64,000 nucleotides of DNA from positions 62,001-126,000 of the forward strand of contig NZ_FSRI01000003.1 of assembly GCF_900141775.1 (NCBI RefSeq), in the 5' to 3' direction. The notes beneath the pieces were generated by a model. The model was given only the letters and a program-made list of their open reading frames with translations, searched no databases and had not been told where the DNA came from. Shown here one piece after another: positions 50,606-59,227 of this stretch. Within the stretch, counting starts at the first letter, position 1, and each line of letters starts with the position of its first letter. The translations under genes were made by a program, and so were the position numbers. This DNA is from Salinivibrio sp. ES.052. Its GTDB lineage: Bacteria; Pseudomonadota; Gammaproteobacteria; Enterobacterales; Vibrionaceae.

Positions 50606-51625
50606 TTACTCCTTTTTTTCTAACGCCGCTTGCGCTAAACGCTGCCACGCTTTTCGCTGCGCTGGTGTCAGTGCTACGACCTCAATCGGTGTTCCTTCCT
50701 GCACAGATAACGCGGCTCGATAGCGCCGTGGCGACAATTCCAACCGTTCGAAAATAGCCAAGATCTGAGGATCGGGATCAATAGACAGACGCGCTTTGGT
50801 CTCTCTCTCGTTTTTTGACAAAGGGCGGTGCGCTTCGACCATCACGCGCCCATCAGGCTCAACGCTTAGCTTCGCGGGTTGATTGATAATTCTAACCGGG
50901 GTGTGAACGTCCACTTGCTCAAACAGCCATCCCACATCATCAGGACGGAGACGAATGCAGCCCGCGCTGACTCGCAGCCCAATACCAAACGACTTGTTGG
51001 TACCATGAATCAAATACTCACCGTTGCCATAGCCCAGCCGTAACGCATGATCGCCTAACGGATTGTTCGGCCCCGCCGGCACCACATCAGGTAAAGAGAT
51101 GCCGCGCTGTTTTTTGTACTCATCACGAATACTCTGTGGTGGTGTCCAAGTGGGATGTTCGCGCTTTTGACTAATATAAGTATTCATAGTCGGGGTTTCG
51201 CGACCCACTCTACCGATCCCGATGGGAAATACATGAACATCACGTTGAGCGTCCGCCTTTTCTCCCGTTACCTTAGCGTCTGGTTCAGGAAAATAATACA
51301 GGCGTAATTCAGCAAGGTTGATCACTATCCCTGAGTGAGGTGGTGAGGGCAACAAGAGCTGGTTGGGTAAGCGCACCAGAGAGCCAGGCTCAGGCAAGTA
51401 AGGATCAATCCCTGGATTGAGCGCTAAAAGCGCTAGAAACCCCATATCATAGTGTTTGGCTATAGCTTCTAAGTGCTCGCCCTTTTTGACGATGTGCGCC
51501 TCTGGATAGCCAACAAGTCGACTGCCGTCGGTGGGTAACGGATACGGGGTGGCAAACGCTGTCGGCACAGCTAACGCCCAAAGTACCACACAGGCTAAGA
51601 ATCTCTGGATAGCGGCTTTGCACAT
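50606..51625 (-). CDS. L,D-transpeptidase with LysM domain (ErfK/YbiS type)
   Basis: A 339-residue exported enzyme. The signal peptide ends near AFA-TP (residue 25). A LysM-like domain at about 42-87 (HIVKKGEHLEAIAKHYDM) binds peptidoglycan, and the YkuD domain at about 98-235 has catalytic His207 and Cys223 (RVSAGCIRL). This is the domain plan of E. coli LdtA-C, which tether Lpp to the wall. I set the start at ATG 51625 because the longer frame up to 51751 overlaps the upstream gene. It probably forms an operon with the small outer-membrane protein upstream (16-bp gap). Confidence 0.93.
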   Translation of the reverse strand: MCKAAIQRFLACVVLWALAVPTAFATPYPLPTDGSRLVGYPEAHIVKKGEHLEAIAKHYDMGFLALLALNPGIDPYLPEPGSLVRLPNQLLLPSPPHSGIVINLAELRLYYFPEPDAKVTGEKADAQRDVHVFPIGIGRVGRETPTMNTYISQKREHPTWTPPQSIRDEYKKQRGISLPDVVPAGPNNPLGDHALRLGYGNGEYLIHGTNKSFGIGLRVSAGCIRLRPDDVGWLFEQVDVHTPVRIINQPAKLSVEPDGRVMVEAHRPLSKNERETKARLSIDPDPQILAIFERLELSPRRYRAALSVQEGTPIEVVALTPAQRKAWQRLAQAALEKKE

Positions 51626-51641
51626 CACCGACCAAAAGAAG

Positions 51642-52070
51642 TTAGAAATAAACGCGCGCCCCAGCGGCTCCCTCAAATTCAATATCGCCTTTCTCCTCCC
51701 AGTACCAAGTCGTGCCCGCTTCGGCGAATAGTTCCACATCTCCAGTACCAACGGGCAATGTCACGCCTAAGCCTGCTCGGGGTCCCCATTGGTGCGTGGA
51801 GTCATCGACCCACTGGCCGCCTGCGTAAACGTACATGGGCGCATATTCCATCCTGCCTAACCATTCGCCCAAGTTCCAGGTACCATCAACAGCAACGCCA
51901 AACTTATCGATTCCTGCCTGAATCTTAAATTGGTTTTGTTTTAGCGTCACCCCTGACATGGGTGATCCCAGAAAAACACCTGCTGCAAAACCATCTGCCG
52001 CACGAGCAGAAACAGGAACAGAAAAGGAAATAACCCATGCTAGGGTCCAAAGCCAAGTGCTTATCTTCAT
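51642..52070 (-). CDS. Small predicted outer-membrane beta-barrel protein
   Basis: A 142-residue protein with signal peptide (MKISTWLWTLAWVISFSVPVSARA). The mature part alternates polar and hydrophobic residues, is rich in Gly and aromatics, and ends GARVYF with a C-terminal Phe, as outer-membrane barrels do. I do not recognise a named family. The ATG at 52070 has GGAAG four bases upstream; the frame continues to 52103 but without a ribosome site. It is followed closely by the L,D-transpeptidase, so a cell-envelope role is likely. Confidence 0.75.
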   Translation of the reverse strand: MKISTWLWTLAWVISFSVPVSARAADGFAAGVFLGSPMSGVTLKQNQFKIQAGIDKFGVAVDGTWNLGEWLGRMEYAPMYVYAGGQWVDDSTHQWGPRAGLGVTLPVGTGDVELFAEAGTTWYWEEKGDIEFEGAAGARVYF

Positions 52071-52462
52071 TGTCTTCCGTTGTATCATAGTCACAAAAAA
52101 CAACTTAAAAGCAAATTTAGTGCCAAGTCTCTTTTAGAATAAACATCCATCACATTGAGCAATCGGCGTACAAGCACAATGTCATCAACGGCAAAGTGAT
52201 GTCATGTCACCCTGACTGGACCGGGTTAAGAGGCAATATTATGCCTTTATTGGGGTTCAGTCATAAGCAAGTTGACCGATAACATCACGACGCAAGAGAG
52301 ATAAAATTGCCCCCGCCCCGACCGAATGCGATGAGAAAGTGCGCACAAAGTAGCGTTTCTCTCTGATTTATTGGGCGATTTAAGTGATATACTGCATACT
52401 TTGATCGGGTGCCGCTTGGTCACGTTCGTTTTCTAGATGTTTTTGGTAGGAGTAACGCGTTT
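52071..52462. other. Intergenic region, no gene recognised
   Basis: The divergent gap between the small outer-membrane protein and the unknown gene at 52463. It must hold both promoters. I found no clear operator, hairpin or small ORF. Confidence 0.4.
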
Positions 52463-53116
52463 TTGTTAGATGATCTGGTCTCGCTGGCACTGCGCCAGTT
52501 TCAGCAAGATTGTGTCAAACTGTGCGAGCATCACTACCCCACGGTTCACAACCGGGGAATGCGTGATCCCCACATGGGCAAAGCACTCGCACGTCGACTC
52601 ATGCGGGTTCTCGAGGCACATGACAAACCCGCAACGTTTAATTTGCTCGACGATACCCGACCACATAGCCAAACCGTTTATCAGCTACAACTCGACGGCA
52701 GCGCCATATACATACTCGCTCATCGCCTACTCAGCGGCAATAACGCCTGTCGTGATTCACTGGTGCGTGATGTTGCCTGGCTACTTAATCATGGAATAAC
52801 GAACCCTGCCGAACCTGGGCGCGTGATTGTGGTCAGTGATCACTGGATTGATCGTACCAACGCCAGTAAGAGCGTTCCTTCGTGGTGGTTGGGCCACCAG
52901 CCTATTCACGCAGACGCCTATCGCGCGCAAGGAATACGCCTGACCAGCGCGACGTCGAGCCTGGCTGAATCCATCGCGCCTCTCGGCTTAACTGAGGGAC
53001 GATATCGTATCTTTCATCCATTGTTCCGCAAAAAAGATGGCTTGCCTTTGCACAAATACCTTTTGCTTACCGCTACGTTTCCGTTCGGCGTTGAAGAAGA
53101 TAATAACACCCTTTAA
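52463..53116 (+). CDS. Protein of unknown function
   Basis: About 217 residues if started at TTG 52463 (AGGAG lies 10 bases upstream); a GTG at 52409 would give 235. No signal peptide or membrane helix is evident, so it is probably cytoplasmic. The N-terminal half is helical (LDDLVSLALRQFQQDCVKLC) and the middle has a YQLQLDGSAIYILAHRLL segment. I cannot place it in a family. Its TAA overlaps by 3 bp the TAA of the SgrR-like gene on the other strand. Confidence 0.7.
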   Translation: MLDDLVSLALRQFQQDCVKLCEHHYPTVHNRGMRDPHMGKALARRLMRVLEAHDKPATFNLLDDTRPHSQTVYQLQLDGSAIYILAHRLLSGNNACRDSLVRDVAWLLNHGITNPAEPGRVIVVSDHWIDRTNASKSVPSWWLGHQPIHADAYRAQGIRLTSATSSLAESIAPLGLTEGRYRIFHPLFRKKDGLPLHKYLLLTATFPFGVEEDNNTL

Positions 53117-54810
53117 TGTGGCTTATGCCACACAGACTTAAAATCAAACCAGCCCACGGCATTCGATGCCACATCTTGGAGATCTGGCGTCGCCATGACC
53201 CCCATCCAAATATGAAATAAAGGGATCACCTGGTGCTCGACAAGACCACGAGCCAACATCTCTGCACAATGATCATCTTGCGTTTCACGCCAGCGCTGAG
53301 TTTCCACCTCAATCGTCGTCAACAAGCGATCCGTGCAGGCATTCAACACCAGATCATGAGTGCCAAGCCAGTTGAATAACCCCGCCTGTCCTCGCTCACC
53401 AAAGCTCATCGCTCCCAGCCATATATCAATTTTTTGACTATAACCACCACGGAAGTAATCGGTTGGAGATAAAGCTAAAGTCTTAACTTTAATCCCCTCT
53501 TCACCCAAATGTGTGGCCATTGCCTGAGCGATCAGCGGGTATAAAGGGTGATCGGATAAATACGCGACGGTTAATGATGTGGGACCCGGTGCTTCGGGTC
53601 GTTTATACGGCTCAACGTGATGCATCCATCCTGGCATCAATCCATAGGCATTGAACAGTCTATACTCCCCCATGCCATTGGCAGCCAAACGGGGCAGGAG
53701 TTGCAGTGAAGATAACTTCGCGTGTAAGTACGCTCGCCAAGCAGGCTGGTTAGCCAGCCCGTCACGGCAATTCAACCACAGATAGCCGGCGCCCTGATCC
53801 ATTTCGAGCTTTTGACTCAACGATGTTTGATGACTTGCCAGTCTTTCAGGAGTAAGCGAGGTACTCGGAGTGAGGTAACACATCGCCGCCTCGTCAAAGA
53901 CCATAATGTGGATCTCATCCGTTAAAGCGCGATAGCCAAAATAATCATCAAAGGCTTCAAGCACCAACCGATGCGCTTGTCGCTCGATAACCCGGTAGGG
54001 GCCGGTTCCTATCGGTTGATAAGCCGATAGCTTACGATGATCACACTCAGCAGGGCGAATAACGGCCTCAGGCAGGGTGAGTGCATGGTCGAAAAGCGCG
54101 TCCGGGGAGGATAGATGAACATCAATAATGCGTGGCCCTGGAGATTCCACCCGCAATACGTGTGCGAAAAAACGACGTGCCGCAAGCGGCGACAGGCTAG
54201 CGATGACATCCTGCTCGGTCATCAAACGCCCATCATGAAAGCGAACGCCTGGGCGTAAATAAAAACGCCACTGTGTGGTGGATACCGCCTCCCAGTGATG
54301 GGCTAAATCAGCAACCACAATGCGATCATTGCCGCGATAACGCACTAAGCCGTTAAAAAGTTGCCCCACCAGATGCTGCTCGGATCGGCGGAGTGGCTCA
54401 CGCGGATCAAGGTTTTCTAATTGACGATAGTAAGGGAGGCGAACAATTTGGCGGCCATTTTGCGTGCTGGGCCCCATTTGCTTTTGGATCAGAGTCGCAA
54501 GTTTCGTGGAATCATTATCGAGGCAAGCCAAAGCTTGATCCATCTTACCTTGCGTGAGCCATTGCGCGGCTTGCTCTTCCCGGAGGGAAACCTCACTACG
54601 CAAGAACATTAACCGGGATAATTTTCCCCGCCCCACTGATGGTTGCCAAGTCAGCCAATGCTGCTCTTCTAATTTATTCAGCACCATACGCGCATTACGC
54701 CGCGTACACACTAAAATGTCGGCAATCGCCTGTAACGTGGTGTCGGAATCTTCGCCATTGAAGTGATGATAAAGGCGGGTGAATTGTGCGCGCAGTCGCT
54801 GACCTGACAT
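53113..54810 (-). CDS. SgrR-family transcriptional regulator
   Basis: A 565-residue protein of the SgrR type: an N-terminal winged helix-turn-helix (about residues 15-110, TTLQAIADILVCTRRNARMV) joined to a solute-binding protein family 5 domain (about 155-540, see VGQLFNGLVRYRGNDRIVVA). No signal peptide is present, so the binding domain senses a cytoplasmic ligand. The ATG at 54810 (MSGQRLR) is preferred over TTG 54825. E. coli SgrR controls the SgrS RNA and setA under sugar-phosphate stress, but neither is seen here, so the target is unknown. Confidence 0.9.
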   Translation of the reverse strand: MSGQRLRAQFTRLYHHFNGEDSDTTLQAIADILVCTRRNARMVLNKLEEQHWLTWQPSVGRGKLSRLMFLRSEVSLREEQAAQWLTQGKMDQALACLDNDSTKLATLIQKQMGPSTQNGRQIVRLPYYRQLENLDPREPLRRSEQHLVGQLFNGLVRYRGNDRIVVADLAHHWEAVSTTQWRFYLRPGVRFHDGRLMTEQDVIASLSPLAARRFFAHVLRVESPGPRIIDVHLSSPDALFDHALTLPEAVIRPAECDHRKLSAYQPIGTGPYRVIERQAHRLVLEAFDDYFGYRALTDEIHIMVFDEAAMCYLTPSTSLTPERLASHQTSLSQKLEMDQGAGYLWLNCRDGLANQPAWRAYLHAKLSSLQLLPRLAANGMGEYRLFNAYGLMPGWMHHVEPYKRPEAPGPTSLTVAYLSDHPLYPLIAQAMATHLGEEGIKVKTLALSPTDYFRGGYSQKIDIWLGAMSFGERGQAGLFNWLGTHDLVLNACTDRLLTTIEVETQRWRETQDDHCAEMLARGLVEHQVIPLFHIWMGVMATPDLQDVASNAVGWFDFKSVWHKPH

Positions 54811-55019
54811 AAAAGAGGAACCCAATAATCACGATAAGTGGTTTTTACACTTCCTATTTTACGCAACACAAAGCATGCCGTCTGCTCATATATGCGTCAC
54901 TTACACTCAGGCTGTGATCTCTGACAGGCTATAATCGCGGGCATTAGTGAGGAGGCGTTTGTTCTCACGCCTGACTCAGTTATGATGCCTTTTCTTTGTC
55001 AATCATGAATAGGGTGTCT

Positions 55020-55535
55020 ATGATCGCGCCGGCTGTTATTTCCCATTTTGATATCAAACAACGCTGGATGGCTTGCCACGTTAAAAAAGCACAGTTCCCC
55101 ACTGAAGAAAGCCTGGCTGGATTTGATATCTATGATGCCGCTGCTTATCCCCCACAACCTTTTGACAAACCTGACGCACCGAATCATCAGCCACTCACAC
55201 TGTATTGGGTCAACAACCACCCGCTCATGATTCAGTATGCCAAGCTCCAGGCTCAACAGTGGCCAGAATCAGATCGCGCCAATATGCTCGCCTACTTTGC
55301 CCAGCTTGCGCTTGAAGATGGCGTAGAAATTGCCGAAGCTACGGTCTCTTTGTGCATTGGCACCCAACACGGCGAAACCTGCGCTGCCGCCATGCGAGTC
55401 GACACCCAAGAAAACGGTCAGCCAATCAGCGGTATTTATGATCTGATTGCACCCAGTGACGACGCCCGCGCACAACTTCTGCGCGCAATGATGGAGGCGA
55501 CTGACAACAACCGCCAATGGGTAATTGCCCGTTAA
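55020..55535 (+). CDS. Protein of unknown function
   Basis: About 171 residues from ATG 55020 (AGGGTG just upstream); ATG 55005 would add five. No membrane helix or signal. The sequence has a mixed alpha/beta look with PLTLYWVNNHPLMIQYAKLQ and a Cys-containing stretch (SLCIGTQHGETCAAAM). No family recognised. It stands alone between the SgrR-like regulator and the LysE exporter. Confidence 0.75.
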   Translation: MIAPAVISHFDIKQRWMACHVKKAQFPTEESLAGFDIYDAAAYPPQPFDKPDAPNHQPLTLYWVNNHPLMIQYAKLQAQQWPESDRANMLAYFAQLALEDGVEIAEATVSLCIGTQHGETCAAAMRVDTQENGQPISGIYDLIAPSDDARAQLLRAMMEATDNNRQWVIAR

Positions 55536-55712
55536 TCCTGATACTTAAACGGTTTGATGCCGCTCTTCAACGTTTAGCACAATAACCGCCATTCAACGAG
55601 CGCTTTACGGGAAAGATTGTGTTGAGTTTGGGAGACGAAAGCGAGATTTTCTGTGGCTCGTAATTGGACAGTTTCGTGTTAGATCATTTGCTCCACTTTT
55701 TGCTTTTAGATC

Positions 55713-55740
55713 AGTTCTGGTAATGCAACTTACCAGAACT
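55713..55740. repeat. Perfect 11-bp inverted repeat in an intergenic gap
   Basis: AGTTCTGGTAA and TTACCAGAACT are separated by 6 bases. It lies in the 294-bp gap 55536-55829, not next to a T-run, although TTTTTTT occurs about 22 bases further on. It may be an RNA hairpin or a protein-binding site. Nothing else is recognisable in this gap. Confidence 0.6.
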
Positions 55741-55829
55741 CGTTGCTGAGACTGAGAGCTTTTTTTGCTTGCTATCGGGAAGAAGCGAGCGTCACTAACC
55801 TAAGAACGTTAAGTATTCAAGAAAGGACG

Positions 55830-56459
55830 CTATCCATTTATCGCTAGATAAGAGCCTGCTGCTATCATAATCCCCCCCGCACTTTGATTTAATCTCTTAT
55901 GTGCAAGTGGTGTCTTCAGCATATTTACCATTCGACTTGCCCCAAAAGAAATTAGCATTAGTCCAGTCATCAAAGCAACAAATGAAAGTATTGAAAAAAT
56001 AACAATATCTTGAGCTTGCAAAACTGTCAGATCAATGAACGTCGGTAAAAACGAGATGTAAAAAAGGATTACTTTAGGGTTTGACGCTGAAATCAGAAAG
56101 CCTTGAGTAAAACTAGCCAATATCGCATTTTTTTTCTGCTCTTCTGATTCGGCCTGAATCGTGTCCTTAACACGAGGCAAAGCTTTAAACATTTTATAAC
56201 CAAGATAAATCAAATATGCTGCGCCTAAATAACGAATAACAACAAATACTACCGACCAATTCTCAGCAATGGTAGCGAGACCAAAACATGCAAAAATCAG
56301 GTAAATAAGATCACTACTAACCATGCCCATTGCTAGCATGAAGCATTTCTGCGGTCCATACACCATGGCGCGAGCCAAAATGGCAAAAACGCCCGGTCCA
56401 GGAGTAATACCAAATATAAACATAGCTATAAAAAATGTAGCCGCCCCTTCTAGTGACAT
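55830..56459 (-). CDS. LysE/RhtB family amino-acid exporter
   Basis: A 209-residue inner-membrane protein with five to six hydrophobic helices. The N-terminus TPGPGVFAILARAMVYGPQK is the LysE/RhtB signature. Substrate cannot be named from sequence; homoserine, threonine or leucine exporters belong to this family. The ATG at 56459 has AAGGA upstream. It stands as a single gene and the surrounding DNA is more AT-rich than the mal region. Confidence 0.92.
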   Translation of the reverse strand: MSLEGAATFFIAMFIFGITPGPGVFAILARAMVYGPQKCFMLAMGMVSSDLIYLIFACFGLATIAENWSVVFVVIRYLGAAYLIYLGYKMFKALPRVKDTIQAESEEQKKNAILASFTQGFLISASNPKVILFYISFLPTFIDLTVLQAQDIVIFSILSFVALMTGLMLISFGASRMVNMLKTPLAHKRLNQSAGGIMIAAGSYLAING

Positions 56460-56912
56460 TTTATCTGTCCTTAAAAATCAATCAATGTGATGGCTATACC
56501 ACAGAGCATCAGCATAGCTATAGATGGCTTAAACGATGTTTGTAGCCCAAAAAATGACATTCACAAGATTCATATTCAGCTACTAACTTAGCAGCTAATG
56601 GAGAACTTATAGTATTTCTAGGTAGCTTGGACTTATACCATTAATCGTAGTAAATAACTGCTCATTCTAGCTTTTTAAAATACTCGATAACTGCGTTAAC
56701 TTTTCGTTTAAAAGTAAGTTGATTATAGAATAACCACTTATCGAAAATTTCGCCTTATTCTCAAGAATTTTTTCTACGCGATTTCTGACCATTTACTTTC
56801 TGATATTAATGGAACAATAGCAAAAGCAGGTTCTATTTAAAAACGAGCAATATCGCTACATTTTCAAATAGCCTGAGACGGTATCTATAGGGGTGCATGC
56901 CTGTCTACAAGA
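56460..56912. other. AT-rich intergenic region
   Basis: About 450 bp of AT-rich DNA between the LysE-type exporter and the cytochrome b561 gene. No plausible gene is present on either strand. A stretch near 56628-56665 (TTGGACTTATACCATTAATC) has the look of a worn repeat, with an ATTAATGGA echo near 56804-56812, but I cannot name it. No terminator found. Confidence 0.4.
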
Positions 56913-57431
56913 TTATCGTTTCCCAAACCACATACGTGAGACTAGGCGATCTTTTAGTATTAGTTGGTTATATAGTGCCGCCAGGATATGAATGCTTATC
57001 GCTACCATCAGTAGTCTGGTTAATAACTCATGCAGTTGTCTCGACACAAAAAAGGTAAGCTCCTGTGGTATTGTGTCTCCTTGCGCTACAATACTTAGGA
57101 AGTCGACTTCAATCGACATTGCGATACCGCTAGTGACGACACTCAGTATTAGAACGTATAGCCCTGCATAATAGGCTTCGGCTAACCACCCTGCCAAAGA
57201 GTGGTTGGTTTGGCTCGGTGCGTTGCTTGGTTGTAGCGATTTGATGGCCAACCTGAGCAAAAACGCGAAGCCAATAAGAACTCCTGCAATGATATGGATG
57301 ACCAAACGATCCACCTTGAGATCAAGTTCGTGGGAAAGTGACGCAATATCAAATCCCATAAACAGAGCAATCATAACAAATAGGACTAATACCCAATGCA
57401 GCACCACCAAAACTGTAGAATAGCATTTCAT
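56913..57431 (-). CDS. Cytochrome b561 family protein
   Basis: A 172-residue membrane protein with four helices. Haem-ligand candidates are His12 (VVLHWVLVLF), the His in RLVIHIIAGV, the one in RQLHELLTRL and the one in AISIHILAAL, which match the family pattern. Such proteins move electrons between quinol or superoxide and small carriers at the inner membrane. It starts 19 bp after the end of the interrupted cytochrome c, and both belong to the set divergent from the MarR gene. Confidence 0.92.
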   Translation of the reverse strand: MKCYSTVLVVLHWVLVLFVMIALFMGFDIASLSHELDLKVDRLVIHIIAGVLIGFAFLLRLAIKSLQPSNAPSQTNHSLAGWLAEAYYAGLYVLILSVVTSGIAMSIEVDFLSIVAQGDTIPQELTFFVSRQLHELLTRLLMVAISIHILAALYNQLILKDRLVSRMWFGKR

Positions 57432-57450
57432 CCTAGATCCTTGTTATTAT

Positions 57451-57786
57451 TCATTTAGTATTTGTAAATATAAAATCCAGAGCTACGTTGATCTCATCAT
57501 TAGAACAGTTTTTGCAACCACCTTTTATCTTGTGATCATAAAATACATTCATTACGATGGCTCTCATCTCCTCTTCATTATGGCGCTGATGATACTCAGC
57601 CTACTCTTGCGCTTTATTCACATTCGGTGCGCCAGACATCGAACCTTTAACTCCTCCAGAGTGGCAGGAGCTGCATACTTTTTTAAATGCTGCTTCATCT
57701 GCAAATGCAGTAGCACTAGGAATGAGCAACAGTTTTAACAACGCTATAATTTGGGTTACTTGACCAAAATTAATCTCATATTTCAT
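57451..57786 (-). pseudogene. c5-like cytochrome c interrupted by an amber stop
   Basis: From ATG 57786 the frame encodes a signal-peptide-like start and the haem motif CSSCH, then meets TAG at 57601-57603 after 61 codons. The same frame continues for 49 sense codons to TGA at 57451 with a recognisable c5-type tail (KGGCKNCSNDEI). A TGG to TAG change would explain it. The usual MPPKGGC stretch that supplies the axial Met reads HKIKGGC here, so the Met ligand also seems lost. Either a decaying gene, or a sequencing error at one base plus a divergent cytochrome. Confidence 0.75.
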
Positions 57787-57797
57787 GAGCTTACCTC

Positions 57798-58229
57798 TTA
57801 TGACGAATAAATTTTTTTACCGTCGATGATGTTCATTGTCATGAGTACCAGGTTAACTGCGCCAGCTATCAGTTCGGCTGCTTGAAGTAAGTAGAACTGA
57901 GTATCCAAATTTCCTTCAGTTGCCCATTGATTAAGGAAAATAGCGGCAGGGATTAGGATGAAAACGCCATTCATAGCAATGAAAGGCATGCGTTTTTTCT
58001 TTCTATTGATTATTCCCCCTGAGCGTTTTTTTGCCAAAGAGAACCCTGTAGCTCCCGTTAAGGCAATAGCAGGGGCCAAAATAAATAAACCTGGAAAAAC
58101 GATAAGGGACTTAACTTGCCTGATCGCTTCAATCGAACCAAACAGTTCAGCCAACAAGGTGCTGCTAAAGAAAGTAGCGACGCATAAAGTTGCCGTTATT
58201 GCGGCGGCTCGGTGGATTATCTGTTTCAT
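57798..58229 (-). CDS. Four-helix membrane protein of unknown function
   Basis: A 143-residue protein with four predicted helices (about 8-28, 40-62, 82-100, 112-135) and a basic loop (KKRSGGIINRKKKR). No haem or metal motif stands out. It is the first gene of the set with the cytochrome c remnant and cytochrome b561, and its ATG lies 22 bp from the nearer palindrome of the MarR operator region. Confidence 0.85.
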   Translation of the reverse strand: MKQIIHRAAAITATLCVATFFSSTLLAELFGSIEAIRQVKSLIVFPGLFILAPAIALTGATGFSLAKKRSGGIINRKKKRMPFIAMNGVFILIPAAIFLNQWATEGNLDTQFYLLQAAELIAGAVNLVLMTMNIIDGKKIYSS

Positions 58230-58251
58230 ATTCTCGACCTACGGAGTATAA

Positions 58252-58296
58252 TTGACAATATGTTGTCAACATAACTCAAATGACAACATGTTGTCA
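58252..58296. promoter_or_regulatory. Twin palindromic operators of the MarR-type regulator
   Basis: TTGACAATATGTTGTCAA (58252-58269, one mismatched pair) and TGACAACATGTTGTCA (58281-58296, perfect) share the half-site TGACAA and have centres 28 bp apart. They fill the 89-bp gap between the divergent regulator and membrane-protein genes, so they should control both. Confidence 0.85.
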
Positions 58297-58318
58297 ACTT
58301 TAAGTGGGAGATAGTTTT

Positions 58319-58756
58319 ATGGATTCAGATGGCGAAGCCTTCACTAAGGTCGTTCTGGCGATATTTAAAGTAAGCGGCCTACTAAACACGGAAGGCGATC
58401 GAATTAGTGAAGAATTCGGTTTAAGCAGTGCTCGCTGGAAAATTATGGGCGCAATAGAAAAGTCAGATGTGCGGCTCACCGTGCCGGAAATAGGTAGAGC
58501 AATGGGGCAAAGCCGACAGGCTAGCCAAAGAATTGTCGATGTGATGGCAAAAGATGGTCTAATCGAGTTTGTTGATAACCCAAGCCACAAACGGGCGAAG
58601 CACGTCACTCTGACTGCTGAAGGTAAACGCATTTATGATTTTCTCGATAAAAAACAAGCATTATGGGCAGCGGAAGCGGCGATAGAACTCACTCGAGAAG
58701 AGTTGGATATTACGTTTAATACCATCCAGAAAATGGTCAAATATTTTGACAAGTAG
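58319..58756 (+). CDS. MarR family transcriptional regulator
   Basis: A 145-residue winged-helix protein. The recognition region (LTVPEIGRAMGQSRQASQRI) and the following wing (DNPSHKRAKHVTLTAEGKRI) are typical MarR features. The ATG at 58319 has GGGAG 9 bases upstream; the GTG at 58304 is less likely. It lies next to two palindromes and is divergent from a redox membrane gene set, so autoregulation and control of that set are likely. The inducing signal is unknown. Confidence 0.93.
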   Translation: MDSDGEAFTKVVLAIFKVSGLLNTEGDRISEEFGLSSARWKIMGAIEKSDVRLTVPEIGRAMGQSRQASQRIVDVMAKDGLIEFVDNPSHKRAKHVTLTAEGKRIYDFLDKKQALWAAEAAIELTREELDITFNTIQKMVKYFDK

Positions 58757-58994
58757 CATCCCCGTGGAAAGCCATACACCTTAATTACAGCGTGGGAATA
58801 TTTTTACTTATTATTTTAGGCATTCAGATATTTAATTTTTATAATATTATATTGCCTAATTTATTATTAGCTTGGTCAAACTCACTTTGGGGCAAAAACA
58901 ATTTAAGTAACCGAGAGAGCTTCCTTCTCGTTACCAGCTTGAGATGAGGGAAAATCAGCCAGGCTGATGGCCTGACTGTTTTGGTCGGGACAGG

Positions 58995-59210
58995 TTACAC
59001 CCGCTTCAAAGGCTTAACCACGCTTTCTAAGCCTTCAACTTTTAATGCCAAGCACAGTTGCATCAGATCACCGAGCTCGCCGTCGGGGAATTCCGCTTTG
59101 TTTTGAAACCATAGTAAGTATTCTTCAGGCAGATCAATCAATACACGGCCTGCGTACTTGCCAAATGGCATGCGCATGTTGGCCAATTTAATCAGTTGCG
59201 CTTTGTCCAT
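58995..59210 (-). CDS. DUF3820 family protein
   Basis: A 71-residue small protein. The pattern MRMPFGKYAGRVLIDLPEEY followed by LLWF is the DUF3820 signature, a family sometimes called quorum-sensing-regulated virulence factor. Its biochemical role is not clear to me. It follows the NUDIX gene by 17 bp on the same strand, so the two probably share a transcript. Confidence 0.9.
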   Translation of the reverse strand: MDKAQLIKLANMRMPFGKYAGRVLIDLPEEYLLWFQNKAEFPDGELGDLMQLCLALKVEGLESVVKPLKRV

Positions 59211-59227
59211 GAAGCATTCCTTGTCGA

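Noticed and set aside
54826-55019. SgrS-like small RNA next to the SgrR-like gene
   Set aside because: No terminator hairpin with T-run and no SgrT-like small ORF was seen in this gap.
56460-56912. Integron attC site or mobile-element remnant
   Set aside because: Only a vague repeat echo; no core sites, inverted ends or ORF support it.
57601-57603. TAG in the cytochrome c as a recoded codon (read-through or pyrrolysine)
   Set aside because: No sign of a recoding element and the second half also lost its Met ligand motif; simple decay or a base error is more likely.
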